Positions 51,739 through 61,614 of a stretch of 64,000 nt of DNA are shown piece by piece (within the stretch, counting starts at the first letter, position 1; each line of letters starts with the position of its first letter). Both the position numbers and the translations under genes were made by a program. Under the pieces are notes generated by a model, which saw nothing but the letters and a program-made list of their open reading frames with translations, did not search any database and was not told the DNA's origin. This DNA is from Oceanobacillus sp. Castelsardo (GTDB taxonomy: Bacteria > Bacillota > Bacilli > Bacillales > Amphibacillaceae): the NCBI RefSeq assembly GCF_001659985.1, contig NZ_LYCS01000001.1:1-64000 (forward strand), given 5' to 3'.

Positions 51739-51981
51739 TTATTCATTTTTATTTTTCTTATCTGGAATTGCACGATATTTATTTTTTTTGTCTCGATAAA
51801 TAATAAATCCTCCTATAAAAGCAAACCCTAATATAAAAAGTACAACCCCAACAAAAAATTGAAACCCAGCGTTGAGTAAGAAAGGATAGTATTCTGCAAA
51901 AATGGAATCTCTCATTAATTTAATGCCAAAAACAGATACTAATCCAGGAGCTAAAAGCAATAGTAGCGCTAAAATTCTCAT
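51739..51981 (-). CDS. yqzF: YqzF-like membrane protein (DUF2627)
   Basis: An 80-residue protein with two hydrophobic helices (about 3-20 and 39-61) and a charged C-terminal tail (RDKKNKYRAIPDKKNKNE). The N-terminus MRILALLLLLAPGLVSVFGI is typical of DUF2627, and its place between spo0A and bkd genes matches B. subtilis yqzF. AGGGG precedes the ATG. Function is unknown. Confidence 0.82.
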   Translation of the reverse strand: MRILALLLLLAPGLVSVFGIKLMRDSIFAEYYPFLLNAGFQFFVGVVLFILGFAFIGGFIIYRDKKNKYRAIPDKKNKNE

Positions 51982-52261
51982 ATATTTTTACCCCTCTATA
52001 TTATTTCATATCTAGTATAGCAAACATGTTCGAGAAATGTTGAAATGGATAGGTAGATTCATAAATATGTTGATATATACTAATCAATTATAACTAAATA
52101 ATCAAATTTTTTATCGTTTTATTAATAATAAATATATTTTTAATGGTATAATTAATGAATCTGCAGATATTTGAACAAATTTTGAATATAGGGCATAAAT
52201 GGCCAATTCTGTTTACAACTATCTGGCTAAAATTAACAAAATTAAATGGGAGAGATTACAT

Positions 52262-53359
52262 ATGGCAATATTCGTTGATATGGAAAAATATGACTACGAA
52301 CAAGTTTTATTTTGTCAAGATAAAAATTCAGGATTAAAGGCAATTATCGCTTTACATGATACAACATTAGGTCCTGCGTTAGGTGGCACACGTATGTGGA
52401 CCTACGCTACAGAAGAAGCTGCAATAGAGGATGCCTTAAGACTTGCGAAAGGTATGACATACAAAAATGCTGCTGCAGGTTTAGATTTAGGTGGCGGTAA
52501 AACAGTTATTATTGGTGATCCTAGAAAAGATAAAAATCCAGAGCTATTTCGTGCATTTGGGCGTTATATTCAAAGTTTAAACGGACGTTACATTACAGCA
52601 GAGGATGTTGGTACAACTGTGGAAGATATGGACCTTATTCATCTAGAAACAGATTATGTAACAGGAATTTCACCAGAATTTGGTTCATCGGGAAATCCAT
52701 CACCAGTAACAGCTTATGGTGTATATATGGGAATGAAAGCTGCTGCAAGGGAAGCATTTGGAAGTGATTCATTAGAAGGAAAAACAGTAGCTGTACAAGG
52801 TGTTGGTAACGTCGCTTATGGTTTATGTGAACACCTTTATAAAGAAGGAGCAAAAATAATTGTAACAGATATTAATGAACAAGCAGTAAAACGTGCGGTT
52901 GATGCATTTAAAGCAACAGCAATAGATCCAGACACTATTTATGATGTCGAATGTGATATTTATGCTCCTTGTGCATTAGGTGCAACCATTAATGATGACA
53001 CAATTCATCGAATAAAAGCGAAAGTCGTAGCTGGTTCTGCTAATAATCAATTAAAATTACCTAAACACGGTGATATGTTACACGAAAAAGGGATCGTGTA
53101 TGCTCCTGATTATATTATTAATGCTGGTGGCGTAATTAACGTAGCAGATGAATTAAATGGGTATAACCGAAACCGTGTTATGAAAAAAGTTGAAATCATT
53201 TATCATAATCTGAATCGTATTTTCGAAATATCTATAGAATCGAATATTCCTACGTATGTTGCAGCAGATCGTATGGCTGAAGAAAGAATCGCATCGGTTC
53301 GTGCTTCAAGAAATCAATTTTTAACAAATGGACACCACGTTTTAAGCCGAAGAAAATAA
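52262..53359 (+). CDS. bcd: Leucine dehydrogenase
   Basis: A 365-residue NAD-dependent enzyme that deaminates leucine, valine and isoleucine to their 2-oxo acids. The substrate-binding [10 protein letters not shown], the catalytic Lys in [10 protein letters not shown], and the Rossmann motif [15 protein letters not shown] are present. ATG 52262 (GGGAGA upstream) gives the normal length; the frame open to 52199 is not supported. It starts the branched-chain acid catabolic cluster. The upstream 280 bases show a TATAAT at 52147 without a clear -35, and no sigma-L -24/-12 element. Confidence 0.95.
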   Translation: MAIFVDMEKYDYEQVLFCQDKNSGLKAIIALHDTTLGPALGGTRMWTYATEEAAIEDALRLAKGMTYKNAAAGLDLGGGKTVIIGDPRKDKNPELFRAFGRYIQSLNGRYITAEDVGTTVEDMDLIHLETDYVTGISPEFGSSGNPSPVTAYGVYMGMKAAAREAFGSDSLEGKTVAVQGVGNVAYGLCEHLYKEGAKIIVTDINEQAVKRAVDAFKATAIDPDTIYDVECDIYAPCALGATINDDTIHRIKAKVVAGSANNQLKLPKHGDMLHEKGIVYAPDYIINAGGVINVADELNGYNRNRVMKKVEIIYHNLNRIFEISIESNIPTYVAADRMAEERIASVRASRNQFLTNGHHVLSRRK

Positions 53360-53367
53360 TGGATCAT

Positions 53368-53505
53368 GAGGCTGGGATATACCTCAAAGTGTTTAACTCT
53401 AAAGACGAACAGTCGCACTACGAAAGCGAAGTATATTTCCGGATCGGTTAATCTGTCCAACCGTGTTCTGATTACAATTGATGAAAACACGTTTGTCCGG
53501 GCCTC
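53368..53505 (+). repeat. Dispersed GGGACA-type repeat, copy 2 (bcd-lpdV gap)
   Basis: A 138-bp element starting GAGGCTGGGATATACC, with AAAGTGTTT inside, and ending AAAACACGTTTGTCCGGGCCTC; termini and inner motifs pair. It is related to 6917-7052 but lacks a T-run, so readthrough into lpdV is plausible. Confidence 0.65.
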
Positions 53506-53525
53506 AACCATTTTAAGGAGTTGAT

Positions 53526-54950
53526 ATGATGTCTAACGAATATGATGTTGTTATTCTTGGTGGTGGAACAGGAGGGTATGTAGCAGCAATCAGGGCTAGT
53601 CAATTAGGGATGAAAGTGGCCATTGTTGAAAAAGAAAATCTTGGTGGTACATGTTTACATCGTGGTTGTATTCCTACAAAAGCATTATTAAGAAGTGCAG
53701 AAGTTTATCAACAGACGAAAAGAGCCAATGAGTTTGGAATCGAAATGCAGAACATCACATTAAATTTTTCGAAGATTCAAGAGAGAAAGAGCTCCATTAT
53801 TGCCAAGTTACACAGTGGTATAAAAGGTTTGATGAAAAAAAATAAAATAGATGTCTATCATGGTTTTGGTCGTATATTAGGACCAAGTATTTTTTCCCCA
53901 TTACCAGGTACGATTTCTATTGAACACGATGATGGGAAAGATAATACGATTCTTATACCAAAGAATGTCATTATTGCAACAGGATCGAAACCAAAGATAT
54001 TACCTGGACTAGATAATGATGGGAATCATGTTCTTAATTCAGATGAAATATTATCAATAAATCAATTACCGAAGTCCATCGTAATCATCGGTGCGGGTGT
54101 CATAGGTGTGGAATGGGCATCTATGTTAAGTGATTTTAATGTTCGTGTTACGTTGGTGGAATATTTGGATCGTATTTTACCAAATGAAGACGAAGAAATT
54201 GCTAAACAAGTAGAAAAAAGTTTAAGTGAAAAAGGTGTTAAAGTTATAAAAGAAATGAAAATTATTCCTGAAACATTAGAAGAAAATAAAGATATTGGGA
54301 TTATGGCAGAACAAAATGGGGAAAAAATTCGGTTAGAAGCTGAAAAAATATTGGTCTCTGTAGGTCGAACCGCCAACATCAATAATATTGGTTTAGAAAA
54401 CACAGAAATAAATATTGAAAATAGTTATATTCAAACCAATAAATTTTATCAAACAAAAGAATCTCATATATATGCGATTGGAGATGTTATTGGTGGGATG
54501 CAATTAGCACATGTAGCATCCCATGAAGGAATCGTTGCTATAAATCATATTGCAGATAAACAACCTTTACCAATTAACTATGATCAAGTTCCTTCCTGTG
54601 TGTATTCGAACCCAGAAATAGCAAGCATTGGATTGACAGAAAAGGAAGCAAGAGATCAAGGTTTTACTATAAAAGTTGGAAAGTTCCCATTTTCAGCAAT
54701 TGGTAAGGCACTTGTTTATGGAGAAACAGAAGGATTTGCCAAAATTATCTCGGATAAAAAAACAGATGATATTTTAGGTGTTCACTTAGTAGGTCCACAT
54801 GTAACAGATTTAATTTCAGAAGCTAGTTTAGCTAAACTATTAGATGCAACTGCATGGGAAATCGGTCAAACGATACATCCCCACCCTACTTTATCTGAAG
54901 TGATTGGTGAATCAGCATTAGCTGTAGAGGGATTTCAAATTCATGGGTAG
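53526..54950 (+). CDS. lpdV: Dihydrolipoyl dehydrogenase of the branched-chain complex (E3)
   Basis: A 474-residue flavoenzyme that re-oxidises lipoyl groups on the E2 subunit with NAD. FAD-binding ILGGGTGGYVAAIRAS, the redox disulfide GGTCLHRGCIPTKA, the NAD-binding IIGAGVIGVEWASM, YAIGDVIGG and the C-terminal active-site His in HPHPTLSE (His-Glu pair) are visible. AAGGAG precedes the two adjacent ATG codons. It is the first of four tightly spaced genes for the Bkd complex. In B. subtilis buk separates bcd from lpdV; buk is absent here. Confidence 0.95.
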   Translation: MMSNEYDVVILGGGTGGYVAAIRASQLGMKVAIVEKENLGGTCLHRGCIPTKALLRSAEVYQQTKRANEFGIEMQNITLNFSKIQERKSSIIAKLHSGIKGLMKKNKIDVYHGFGRILGPSIFSPLPGTISIEHDDGKDNTILIPKNVIIATGSKPKILPGLDNDGNHVLNSDEILSINQLPKSIVIIGAGVIGVEWASMLSDFNVRVTLVEYLDRILPNEDEEIAKQVEKSLSEKGVKVIKEMKIIPETLEENKDIGIMAEQNGEKIRLEAEKILVSVGRTANINNIGLENTEINIENSYIQTNKFYQTKESHIYAIGDVIGGMQLAHVASHEGIVAINHIADKQPLPINYDQVPSCVYSNPEIASIGLTEKEARDQGFTIKVGKFPFSAIGKALVYGETEGFAKIISDKKTDDILGVHLVGPHVTDLISEASLAKLLDATAWEIGQTIHPHPTLSEVIGESALAVEGFQIHG

Positions 54951-54982
54951 GGTGTATTAATTTTGAATTGGGAGGTATTTAG

Positions 54983-55969
54983 ATGACAAATCGGCATACT
55001 AAGTTAGGATTGTCAGATCAAGAAGTTCTAGATATCTATAAAACAATGTTATTAGCTAGGAAAGTCGATGAAAGAATGTGGTTATTAAATCGATCCGGAA
55101 AGATCCCATTTGTAATATCCTGTCAAGGACAAGAAGCAGCTCAAGTTGGGGCTTCTTTTGCTTTGAATAAGGAAATGGACTATGTTGCTCCATATTACCG
55201 GGATCTAGGAGTTGTATTATCTTTTGGCATGACAGCAAGGGATATCATGTTATCTGCTTTTGCAAAAGCAGAAGACCCGAATTCTGGTGGAAGACAGATG
55301 CCTGGTCATTTTGGACAAAAGAAAAATCGAATTATTACCGGTTCTTCTCCAGTTACTACCCAGGTACCACATGCGGTAGGATTTGCATTAGCGGCAAAAA
55401 TGGAAAAAAAAGATTTTGTTTCGTTTGTCACTTTAGGAGAAGGCTCATCTAACCAAGGAGATTTTCATGAAGGCTTAAATTTCGCTGGTGTTCATAACCT
55501 TCCGGTTATTACCATGGTAGAAAATAATCAATACGCTATTTCGGTTCCATTCCATAAACAAATAGCTAGTAAAAATGTATCTGTTCGATCCGTAAGTTAT
55601 GGCATGGAAGGTGTAACAGTAGATGGGAATGATCCACTTGCGGTATATGAAGCTGTTAGAGATGCTAGAGTAAGGGCTATAGGGGGAGAAGGTGGTACTT
55701 TAATTGAAGCAGTATCGTACCGTTTTACAGCACATTCTAGTGATGATGACGATAATTATAGAGAAAAAGAAGAAGTAGAGAAAGCGAAGAAACAAGATGC
55801 GATTGTGCTATTTGCTAATTATCTTCGGGAAGAAAAGATTCTAACGGTAGAGTTAGATAAAGAGTTTAATGCTGAAATTAACTCGATTGTTAATGACGCT
55901 ACGGAATATGCAGAAGAAGCACCGTATCCGTTGCCTGAAGATACTCTTAAATATGTTTATGAGGATTAG
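54983..55969 (+). CDS. bkdAA: Branched-chain 2-oxoacid dehydrogenase E1 alpha
   Basis: A 328-residue subunit that decarboxylates branched-chain 2-oxo acids using thiamine diphosphate. The cofactor motif appears as GEGSSNQGDFHEGLNFAGV, ending in VENNQYAIS; the substitution GEG in place of GDG is common in this family. SSDDDDNYR is the typical phosphorylation-loop region. GGGAGG precedes the ATG. It is followed by bkdAB after 11 bases. Products feed branched fatty acid synthesis and catabolism. Confidence 0.95.
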   Translation: MTNRHTKLGLSDQEVLDIYKTMLLARKVDERMWLLNRSGKIPFVISCQGQEAAQVGASFALNKEMDYVAPYYRDLGVVLSFGMTARDIMLSAFAKAEDPNSGGRQMPGHFGQKKNRIITGSSPVTTQVPHAVGFALAAKMEKKDFVSFVTLGEGSSNQGDFHEGLNFAGVHNLPVITMVENNQYAISVPFHKQIASKNVSVRSVSYGMEGVTVDGNDPLAVYEAVRDARVRAIGGEGGTLIEAVSYRFTAHSSDDDDNYREKEEVEKAKKQDAIVLFANYLREEKILTVELDKEFNAEINSIVNDATEYAEEAPYPLPEDTLKYVYED

Positions 55970-55980
55970 GAGGGGAAAAC

Positions 55981-56964
55981 ATGCCAATAATGTCTTATAT
56001 CCAAGCAATAACCCAAGCTTTAAGAGAGGAGATGTTACGTGACGACAAAGTCTTTATTCTTGGTGAAGATGTTGGGAAAAAAGGTGGCGTTTTCCGAGCG
56101 ACAGATGGGCTATATGATGAGTTTGGTGAGTACCGTGTTTTGGATACACCACTTGCAGAATCAGCAATAGCAGGAGTTGGTATTGGTGCAGCAATGTATG
56201 GTATGCGTCCAGTAGCTGAAATGCAGTTTGCAGATTTTATTTTACCAGCTGTTAACCAAATTATTTCGGAAGCTGCTAAAACTAGATACCGTTCCAATAA
56301 TGATTGGAATGTACCTATAACGATTCGGGCACCATATGGTGGCGGAGTTCATGGGGCGCTATATCATTCCCAGTCTGTGGAAGCTATATTTGCAAACCAG
56401 CCTGGCTTGAAGATTGTCATGCCTTCTAGCCCTTATGATGCAAAAGGATTATTAAAAGCGGCAATCCGTGATAATGACCCGGTTTTATTTTTTGAACATA
56501 AACGTGCGTATCGATTATTAAAAGAAGAAGTACCAGATGACGATTATGTACTTCCAATTGGAAAGGCCGATATTAAACGTGAAGGTACTGATATTACAGT
56601 AATAACTTATGGACTTTGTGTTCATTTTGCTTTACAAGCAGCGGAAAAGCTAGAAGAAGAAGGAATAAGCACCCATATTCTTGATTTACGTACGGTCTAT
56701 CCACTAGATAAGGAATCTATTATAAAGGCGGCTAGTAAAACTGGAAAAGTTCTCTTAATAACAGAAGATAATTTGGAGGGGAGTATTATAGGAGAGGTAG
56801 CTGCTACCATTGCTGAAAAATGTTTATTTGATCTTGATGCTCCAATAATGCGGCTAGCAGGCCCAGATGTACCGGCAATGCCATATGCTCCAACGATGGA
56901 AAAGTATTTTATGATTAATCCAGATAAATGTGAAAAGGCTATGCGTGAACTAGCCGAGTTTTGA
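55981..56964 (+). CDS. bkdAB: Branched-chain 2-oxoacid dehydrogenase E1 beta
   Basis: A 327-residue partner of BkdAA. It shows FILGEDVGKKGGVFRATDGL, the cofactor-site Glu in PLAESAIAGVGIG, PYGGGVHGALYHSQS and DLRTVYPLD, with the expected length. AGGAGGGG precedes the ATG. It is translationally close to bkdAA and to bkdB. Confidence 0.95.
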   Translation: MPIMSYIQAITQALREEMLRDDKVFILGEDVGKKGGVFRATDGLYDEFGEYRVLDTPLAESAIAGVGIGAAMYGMRPVAEMQFADFILPAVNQIISEAAKTRYRSNNDWNVPITIRAPYGGGVHGALYHSQSVEAIFANQPGLKIVMPSSPYDAKGLLKAAIRDNDPVLFFEHKRAYRLLKEEVPDDDYVLPIGKADIKREGTDITVITYGLCVHFALQAAEKLEEEGISTHILDLRTVYPLDKESIIKAASKTGKVLLITEDNLEGSIIGEVAATIAEKCLFDLDAPIMRLAGPDVPAMPYAPTMEKYFMINPDKCEKAMRELAEF

Positions 56965-56980
56965 GTGGAGGAGTGTTTAA

Positions 56981-58216
56981 ATGGCTTTAGAAAAAATAAC
57001 AATGCCACAATTGGGTGAAAGTGTTACGGAAGGTACGGTAAATAATTGGTTAGTGAAAGAAGGGGACGAAGTTAACAAATACGATCCAATAGTAGAGGTA
57101 TTAACAGATAAAGTAAATGCTGAGGTACCTTCTTCTTTTACAGGTAAAATCAAAGAACTTGTTGTAAAAGAGGGAGAAACCATTGCTGTTGGTGAAGTGA
57201 TATGTACGATTGAAGTAGCGCAAACGAATAATAAATCAACTGAACTATCTGCTAGTGAGGAAACAATATCTGACATAAAAAATGATGCTAATCAAGAGTC
57301 TATGAAAAAGAGATATTCCCCTGCAGTTTTACGACTTGCGCAGGAAAAAGATATTGATTTAGAACAGATTACTGGATCAGGTAGAGGTGGAAGAATCACT
57401 CGAAAAGATATAGAGAAAGTTATTCAAAATGGGGGGATTATCCAAAAAGGTGATACATCTCAACAAAAATCCACTATCACTTCGGCCCCTTTAAATACTT
57501 CTCAAAAAATAAATGAAGGTGACATAGAGATACCAGTAACAGGAATTAGAAAAACGATAGCACAAAATATGTTACGGTCCAAACACGAGATACCGCATGC
57601 ATGGATGACAATTGAAGTGGATGTAACAGATTTAGTACATTATCGAAATAAAATAAAAAATGATTTTCAAGAAAAAGAAGGATTTAATTTAACCTATTTT
57701 CCTTTTTTTGTTAAGGCAATATCGGATGCTTTAAAAAAGTACCCACAAATTAATAGTACATGGCAAAATGATAAAATTATTCAAAGGAAAGACATCAACC
57801 TTTCTATTGCAGTGGCTGTGGAGGAAGAATTATTTGTTCCTGTCATAAAAAATGCGGATGAAAAAAGTGTTAAAGGAATAGCCAAAAACATCCATGACTT
57901 AGCTAAGAAAGCTAGAAATCACAATCTATCAGTAAACGATATGGAAGGTGGAACTTTTACAATTAATAACACAGGAATTTTTGGTTCTGTTCAGTCGATG
58001 GGAATTATCAATTATCCACAATCCGCTATTCTACAAGTAGAGTCCATTGTGAAGCGTCCAGTGATTATAAATAATATGTTTGCTGCACGTGATATGGTTA
58101 ATTTGTGCTTATCACTTGACCATCGCATTCTTGATGGTCTTGTTTGTGGAAAATTTCTAGCTTTTATTAAAGAGAGATTGGAAAATATGAATGAAGACAA
58201 TATTAATATATACTAG
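56981..58216 (+). CDS. bkdB: Branched-chain 2-oxoacid dehydrogenase E2 (lipoyl acyltransferase)
   Basis: A 411-residue core subunit that transfers the acyl group to CoA. An N-terminal lipoyl domain with the modified Lys in EVLTDKVNAEV, a linker, a peripheral subunit-binding domain (about 108-145, SPAVLRLAQEKDIDLEQ and GRGGRITRKDIE), and the catalytic acyltransferase domain ending in SLDHRILDG (His and Asp of the active site) are all visible. GTGGAGGAG precedes the ATG. It is the last gene of the operon. Confidence 0.95.
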   Translation: MALEKITMPQLGESVTEGTVNNWLVKEGDEVNKYDPIVEVLTDKVNAEVPSSFTGKIKELVVKEGETIAVGEVICTIEVAQTNNKSTELSASEETISDIKNDANQESMKKRYSPAVLRLAQEKDIDLEQITGSGRGGRITRKDIEKVIQNGGIIQKGDTSQQKSTITSAPLNTSQKINEGDIEIPVTGIRKTIAQNMLRSKHEIPHAWMTIEVDVTDLVHYRNKIKNDFQEKEGFNLTYFPFFVKAISDALKKYPQINSTWQNDKIIQRKDINLSIAVAVEEELFVPVIKNADEKSVKGIAKNIHDLAKKARNHNLSVNDMEGGTFTINNTGIFGSVQSMGIINYPQSAILQVESIVKRPVIINNMFAARDMVNLCLSLDHRILDGLVCGKFLAFIKERLENMNEDNINIY

Positions 58217-58314
58217 ATATATCTTCTTTACAGTCTAAATTTATTGAAATTAAACTTCAAAGTTGGTAATCTAAAAATATGAAACACTTTACTATTAAAG
58301 GAGTAGGATACGAT

Positions 58315-58746
58315 ATGGATTTTAATCTATTTATGAATGACATAGTTAATGCAGCACGAGAAGATATAATTGAAGCAGGTTATCAAGAACTAAAAACTCC
58401 TGAAGAAGTAGATGCTTCCCTAACCAAAGAAGGAACAACTTTAGTTATGATTAATTCTACATGTGGCTGTGCAGGCGGTGTCGCTCGTCCTGCAGCTAGA
58501 AATGCAATTCATTATGATAAAAGACCTGAACATTTGGTAACTGTTTTTGCTGGTCAGGATCCTGAGGCAACAGAAAAGGCGAGAGAGTACTTTGAAGGTT
58601 ATCCACCATCTTCACCTTCATTTGCATTATTAAAAGATGGCAAGATTCTAAAAATGGTAGAACGTCATGATATTGAAGGTCACAGCCCAATGGAAGTTAC
58701 GACTAAACTACAACAATTATTTGAGGAATATTGCGAAGAGGTTTAA
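58315..58746 (+). CDS. brxB: Bacilliredoxin (BrxA/BrxB family, YqiW)
   Basis: A 143-residue thioredoxin-fold protein that removes bacillithiol from oxidised protein thiols. The active-site motif is STCGCAGG, the CGC pair typical of bacilliredoxins, and [11 protein letters not shown] is the cis-Pro region. ATG 58315 is preceded by AAAGGAG; the frame open from 58279 lacks a ribosome-binding site. The location downstream of bkdB matches B. subtilis yqiW (brxB). Confidence 0.95.
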   Translation: MDFNLFMNDIVNAAREDIIEAGYQELKTPEEVDASLTKEGTTLVMINSTCGCAGGVARPAARNAIHYDKRPEHLVTVFAGQDPEATEKAREYFEGYPPSSPSFALLKDGKILKMVERHDIEGHSPMEVTTKLQQLFEEYCEEV

Positions 58747-58754
58747 TTTTAACT

Positions 58755-58787
58755 GAGGCTGTTCTTACATAAGGCAGCCTCTTTTAT
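58755..58787 (+). terminator. Terminator of brxB
   Basis: GAGGCTG and CAGCCTC pair and are followed by TTTTAT. A second hairpin (ACCGAC at about 58799 with GTCGGT at about 58817) would end the minus-strand miniprotein gene. Confidence 0.75.
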
Positions 58788-58822
58788 CATGAAAAGAACC
58801 GACACAATTATTTTGGGTCGGT

Positions 58823-58963
58823 TTAGAAATTTACAAAGTATGCTAATCCCGCTGTTAAACTTGAAAGTACCATAGCAATAATCATAATATAAATAACGAA
58901 TTTTTGTCGACTTTGACGTTTTGATTTTCTTTTGGGGGCACTTTTTTTTACGTTTGTTGCCAA
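58823..58963 (-). CDS. Prli42-like membrane miniprotein
   Basis: A 46-residue ORF from TTG 58963 (TTTAGGAGG upstream), translated with a very basic N-terminus (TNVKKSAPKRKSKRQSRQ) and one hydrophobic helix starting KFVIYIMIIAMVLSS and ending GLAYFVNF. The helix pattern with KxVxYIMxxAM is that of Prli42, the miniprotein that tethers the stressosome to the membrane in Listeria. The N-terminal extension here is longer than in Listeria (31 residues). A role with the stressosome is inferred. Confidence 0.7.
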   Translation of the reverse strand: MATNVKKSAPKRKSKRQSRQKFVIYIMIIAMVLSSLTAGLAYFVNF

Positions 58964-59120
58964 GTTAAAAACCTCCTAAAGTTAATAAAGACTATAAATA
59001 TTTTATCGTGAATTAAACTATTGGACAAGTATAAATGTTTTTGGTGGACATTTCGAAAAAAATATCTGAAAATAGATTATATAATTATAATTTCACAAAT
59101 TATGGATGGGGGTATTGCAT

Positions 59121-60770
59121 GTGGGTTTAGATAAAGAAAATTCAAATGCAAATGAAAGATGGGAGAAAGCTGTTTCTAAGGCAACTTCGCGATTTCCAGA
59201 AAGAAAAGAAACATTTACAACATCTTCAAATATAAAAGTGGATCGATTGTATCAACCAAAAGAAGAAGTAAATGAGGAATTAGGATATCCGGGAGAGTAT
59301 CCTTTCACAAGAGGAATTCAACCAACGATGTATCGTAGTAGATTTTGGACGATGCGACAATATGCAGGATTCGGATCAGCTGAAGAAACAAATAAACGAT
59401 TTCGTTACTTACTTGAACAGGGGCAGACAGGGCTGTCTGTTGCATTTGATTTACCGACACAAATAGGCTATGATTCTGACGATGTTATGTCGGAAGGGGA
59501 AGTTGGTAAAGTTGGGGTAGCCATCGATACATTAGAAGATATGGAAAAATTATTAGATGGAATTCCATTAGATAAAGTAAGTACTTCCATGACAATAAAC
59601 GCACCTGCATCTGTTTTACTATGTATGTATCTTGCTGTGGGGGAGAAACAGGGAGTACCTTTTGAGAAAATTACTGGTACGATACAAAATGATATCTTAA
59701 AAGAATATATTGCTAGAGGAACTTACATTTTCCCACCAAAACCATCTATGCGATTAATTACGAATATTTTTGAATTCTGTAACCAATATGTACCGAAATT
59801 CAACACAATAAGTATCTCAGGATATCATATTAGGGAAGCTGGTTCCAATGCAGTTCAGGAAGTAGCATTTACCATTGCTAATGGTATGGCATATGTGGAT
59901 GCTGCCATTGAATCAGGATTAAAAGTAGATGATTTTGCACCACGATTAGCATTCTTCTTTAATGCCCATAATAACTTTTTTGAAGAAGTAGCTAAGTTTC
60001 GGGCCGCAAGAAGAATTTGGGCAAAGATTATGAAAGAACATTATCAGGCAAAAAATCCAAAAAGCTGGAAACTAAGATTCCACACTCAAACAGGTGGTTC
60101 TACATTAACTGCACAGCAACCGGATAATAATATTGTACGGGTAGCGATGCAAGCGCTATCAGCTGTTTTAGGTGGAACACAAAGTTTGCATACAAATTCC
60201 CGAGATGAGGCCCTATCCTTACCAACAGAAGATTCGGCTAGAATTGCACTACGAACGCAGCAAATTATTGCTCATGAAAGCGGTGTAGCCGATACCATTG
60301 ATCCATTAGCTGGGTCATACTATGTTGAAAATTTAACTGATGAAATAGAGAAAGAAGTAAATAACTATTTAGATAGAATAAAAGAAATAGGTGGAGCAGT
60401 ACAAGCAGTAGAAGAAGGTTATATGCAAAGAGAAATTCAACATAATGCTTATGAAATTCAAAAGAATATTGAAAAAGAAGAAGAAATTATTGTTGGATTA
60501 AATAAATTTGCGTTGGATGAGGAAATCGAACCAGACCTTATGAAAGTGGATGAAGCATTAGAAAGAAATCAAATTGAATCTCTAACATCGATTAAAGAGA
60601 AGAGAAATAACGAAAAAGTAAATGAAGCCTTAGCTGCACTTAGAGAAAATGCAAAAGATGAACATTCTAATTTATTACCTTTCATTTTAGATGCAGTAAG
60701 AGTATATGCTTCTGTTGGAGAAATTTGTAACATATTACGCGAGGAGTTCGGTGAATATAAGGGAGTTTAA
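59121..60770 (+). CDS. mutA: Methylmalonyl-CoA mutase, catalytic subunit without B12 domain
   Basis: A 549-residue substrate-binding subunit of an adenosylcobalamin-dependent mutase; it lacks the cobalamin-binding domain, which is on the next gene's product. [16 protein letters not shown] and [10 protein letters not shown] show the Tyr and Arg (Tyr71 and Arg199) that bind the substrate carboxylate in methylmalonyl-CoA mutases; isobutyryl-CoA mutases have Phe and Gln instead. [14 protein letters not shown] is also present. GTG 59121 (GGGGGT upstream) is preferred to ATG 59106, which has no ribosome-binding site. It links propionyl-CoA to succinyl-CoA. Confidence 0.92.
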   Translation: MGLDKENSNANERWEKAVSKATSRFPERKETFTTSSNIKVDRLYQPKEEVNEELGYPGEYPFTRGIQPTMYRSRFWTMRQYAGFGSAEETNKRFRYLLEQGQTGLSVAFDLPTQIGYDSDDVMSEGEVGKVGVAIDTLEDMEKLLDGIPLDKVSTSMTINAPASVLLCMYLAVGEKQGVPFEKITGTIQNDILKEYIARGTYIFPPKPSMRLITNIFEFCNQYVPKFNTISISGYHIREAGSNAVQEVAFTIANGMAYVDAAIESGLKVDDFAPRLAFFFNAHNNFFEEVAKFRAARRIWAKIMKEHYQAKNPKSWKLRFHTQTGGSTLTAQQPDNNIVRVAMQALSAVLGGTQSLHTNSRDEALSLPTEDSARIALRTQQIIAHESGVADTIDPLAGSYYVENLTDEIEKEVNNYLDRIKEIGGAVQAVEEGYMQREIQHNAYEIQKNIEKEEEIIVGLNKFALDEEIEPDLMKVDEALERNQIESLTSIKEKRNNEKVNEALAALRENAKDEHSNLLPFILDAVRVYASVGEICNILREEFGEYKGV

Positions 60771-60786
60771 AAAGGGGGAAAAACAA

Positions 60787-61614
60787 ATGGGGAAAAAAAT
60801 ACGTGTACTAGTTGCAAAACCAGGGCTTGATGGACATGATCGTGGCGCATTAGTAATCTCTCAAGCTTTAAGGGATCATGGGATGGAAGTTATTTATACA
60901 GGACTAAGACAGTCACCTTTACAAATTGCTCAAGCAGCAATTCAAGAAGATGTTGATGTAGTGGGTTTATCTTCTCTTTCAGGAGCTCATAGAACTTTAT
61001 TTCCAAAAGTAGTGGAAGAATTAGAGCAGAGGGGTGCTGGCGACATCCCTGTTGTAGGGGGAGGAGTTATCCCGAGTGTGGACATTCCTTATCTTTTAGA
61101 AAAGGGTGTAAAACGGATATTTACTAGTGGTTCATCTACAGATTTGCTAGCTAATTACATAAAAGAATTAGTAGACCCACAGACTAAGCCTGTTATGGCA
61201 CCTAAAAAGATAGCTCATATTGGGATAGCGGTAGAGAGCATTGAACAAGCATCTACCTTTTATCTTGATTCGCTTGGGCTACAATTAGAAGGCGTGGAAG
61301 AAGTTCAGAGTGAAGGTGTAAAAGTAGCGTTTATTAAAATAGGTGAAACTCGTTTTGAGTTATTAGAACCAATTAATGAAGAATCTCCTATTCGTAAATT
61401 CCTCGATAAAAAGGGAGAAGGATTACACCATATCGCATTAGAAGTAGATGATATACATGCTCGACTGGAACAGCTTAAAGTGAATGGAGTAGCATTAATT
61501 AATGAAGAGGCAAAATTAGGTGCACATAATAGTCAGATTGCTTTTATTCATCCTAATGCGGCAAGTAAGGTACTTTATGAATTATGTCAATATCCAGAGG
61601 GGAGTGAATCCTAA
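60787..61614 (+). CDS. Fusion: mutase B12-binding domain plus methylmalonyl-CoA epimerase
   Basis: A 275-residue two-domain protein. Residues 1-135 form the cobalamin-binding domain of a mutase, with the DxHxxG motif in [13 protein letters not shown], plus SSLSGAH and VGGGVIP. Residues 140-275 form a VOC-family methylmalonyl-CoA epimerase ([16 protein letters not shown], with metal-ligand His, and [11 protein letters not shown] and the last Glu in LYELCQ). One polypeptide thus combines the small mutase part with the enzyme that makes its R-isomer substrate. AAGGGGG precedes the ATG. It lies 16 bases after the catalytic subunit and its TAATGG overlaps the carboxyltransferase start. Confidence 0.92.
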   Translation: MGKKIRVLVAKPGLDGHDRGALVISQALRDHGMEVIYTGLRQSPLQIAQAAIQEDVDVVGLSSLSGAHRTLFPKVVEELEQRGAGDIPVVGGGVIPSVDIPYLLEKGVKRIFTSGSSTDLLANYIKELVDPQTKPVMAPKKIAHIGIAVESIEQASTFYLDSLGLQLEGVEEVQSEGVKVAFIKIGETRFELLEPINEESPIRKFLDKKGEGLHHIALEVDDIHARLEQLKVNGVALINEEAKLGAHNSQIAFIHPNAASKVLYELCQYPEGSES

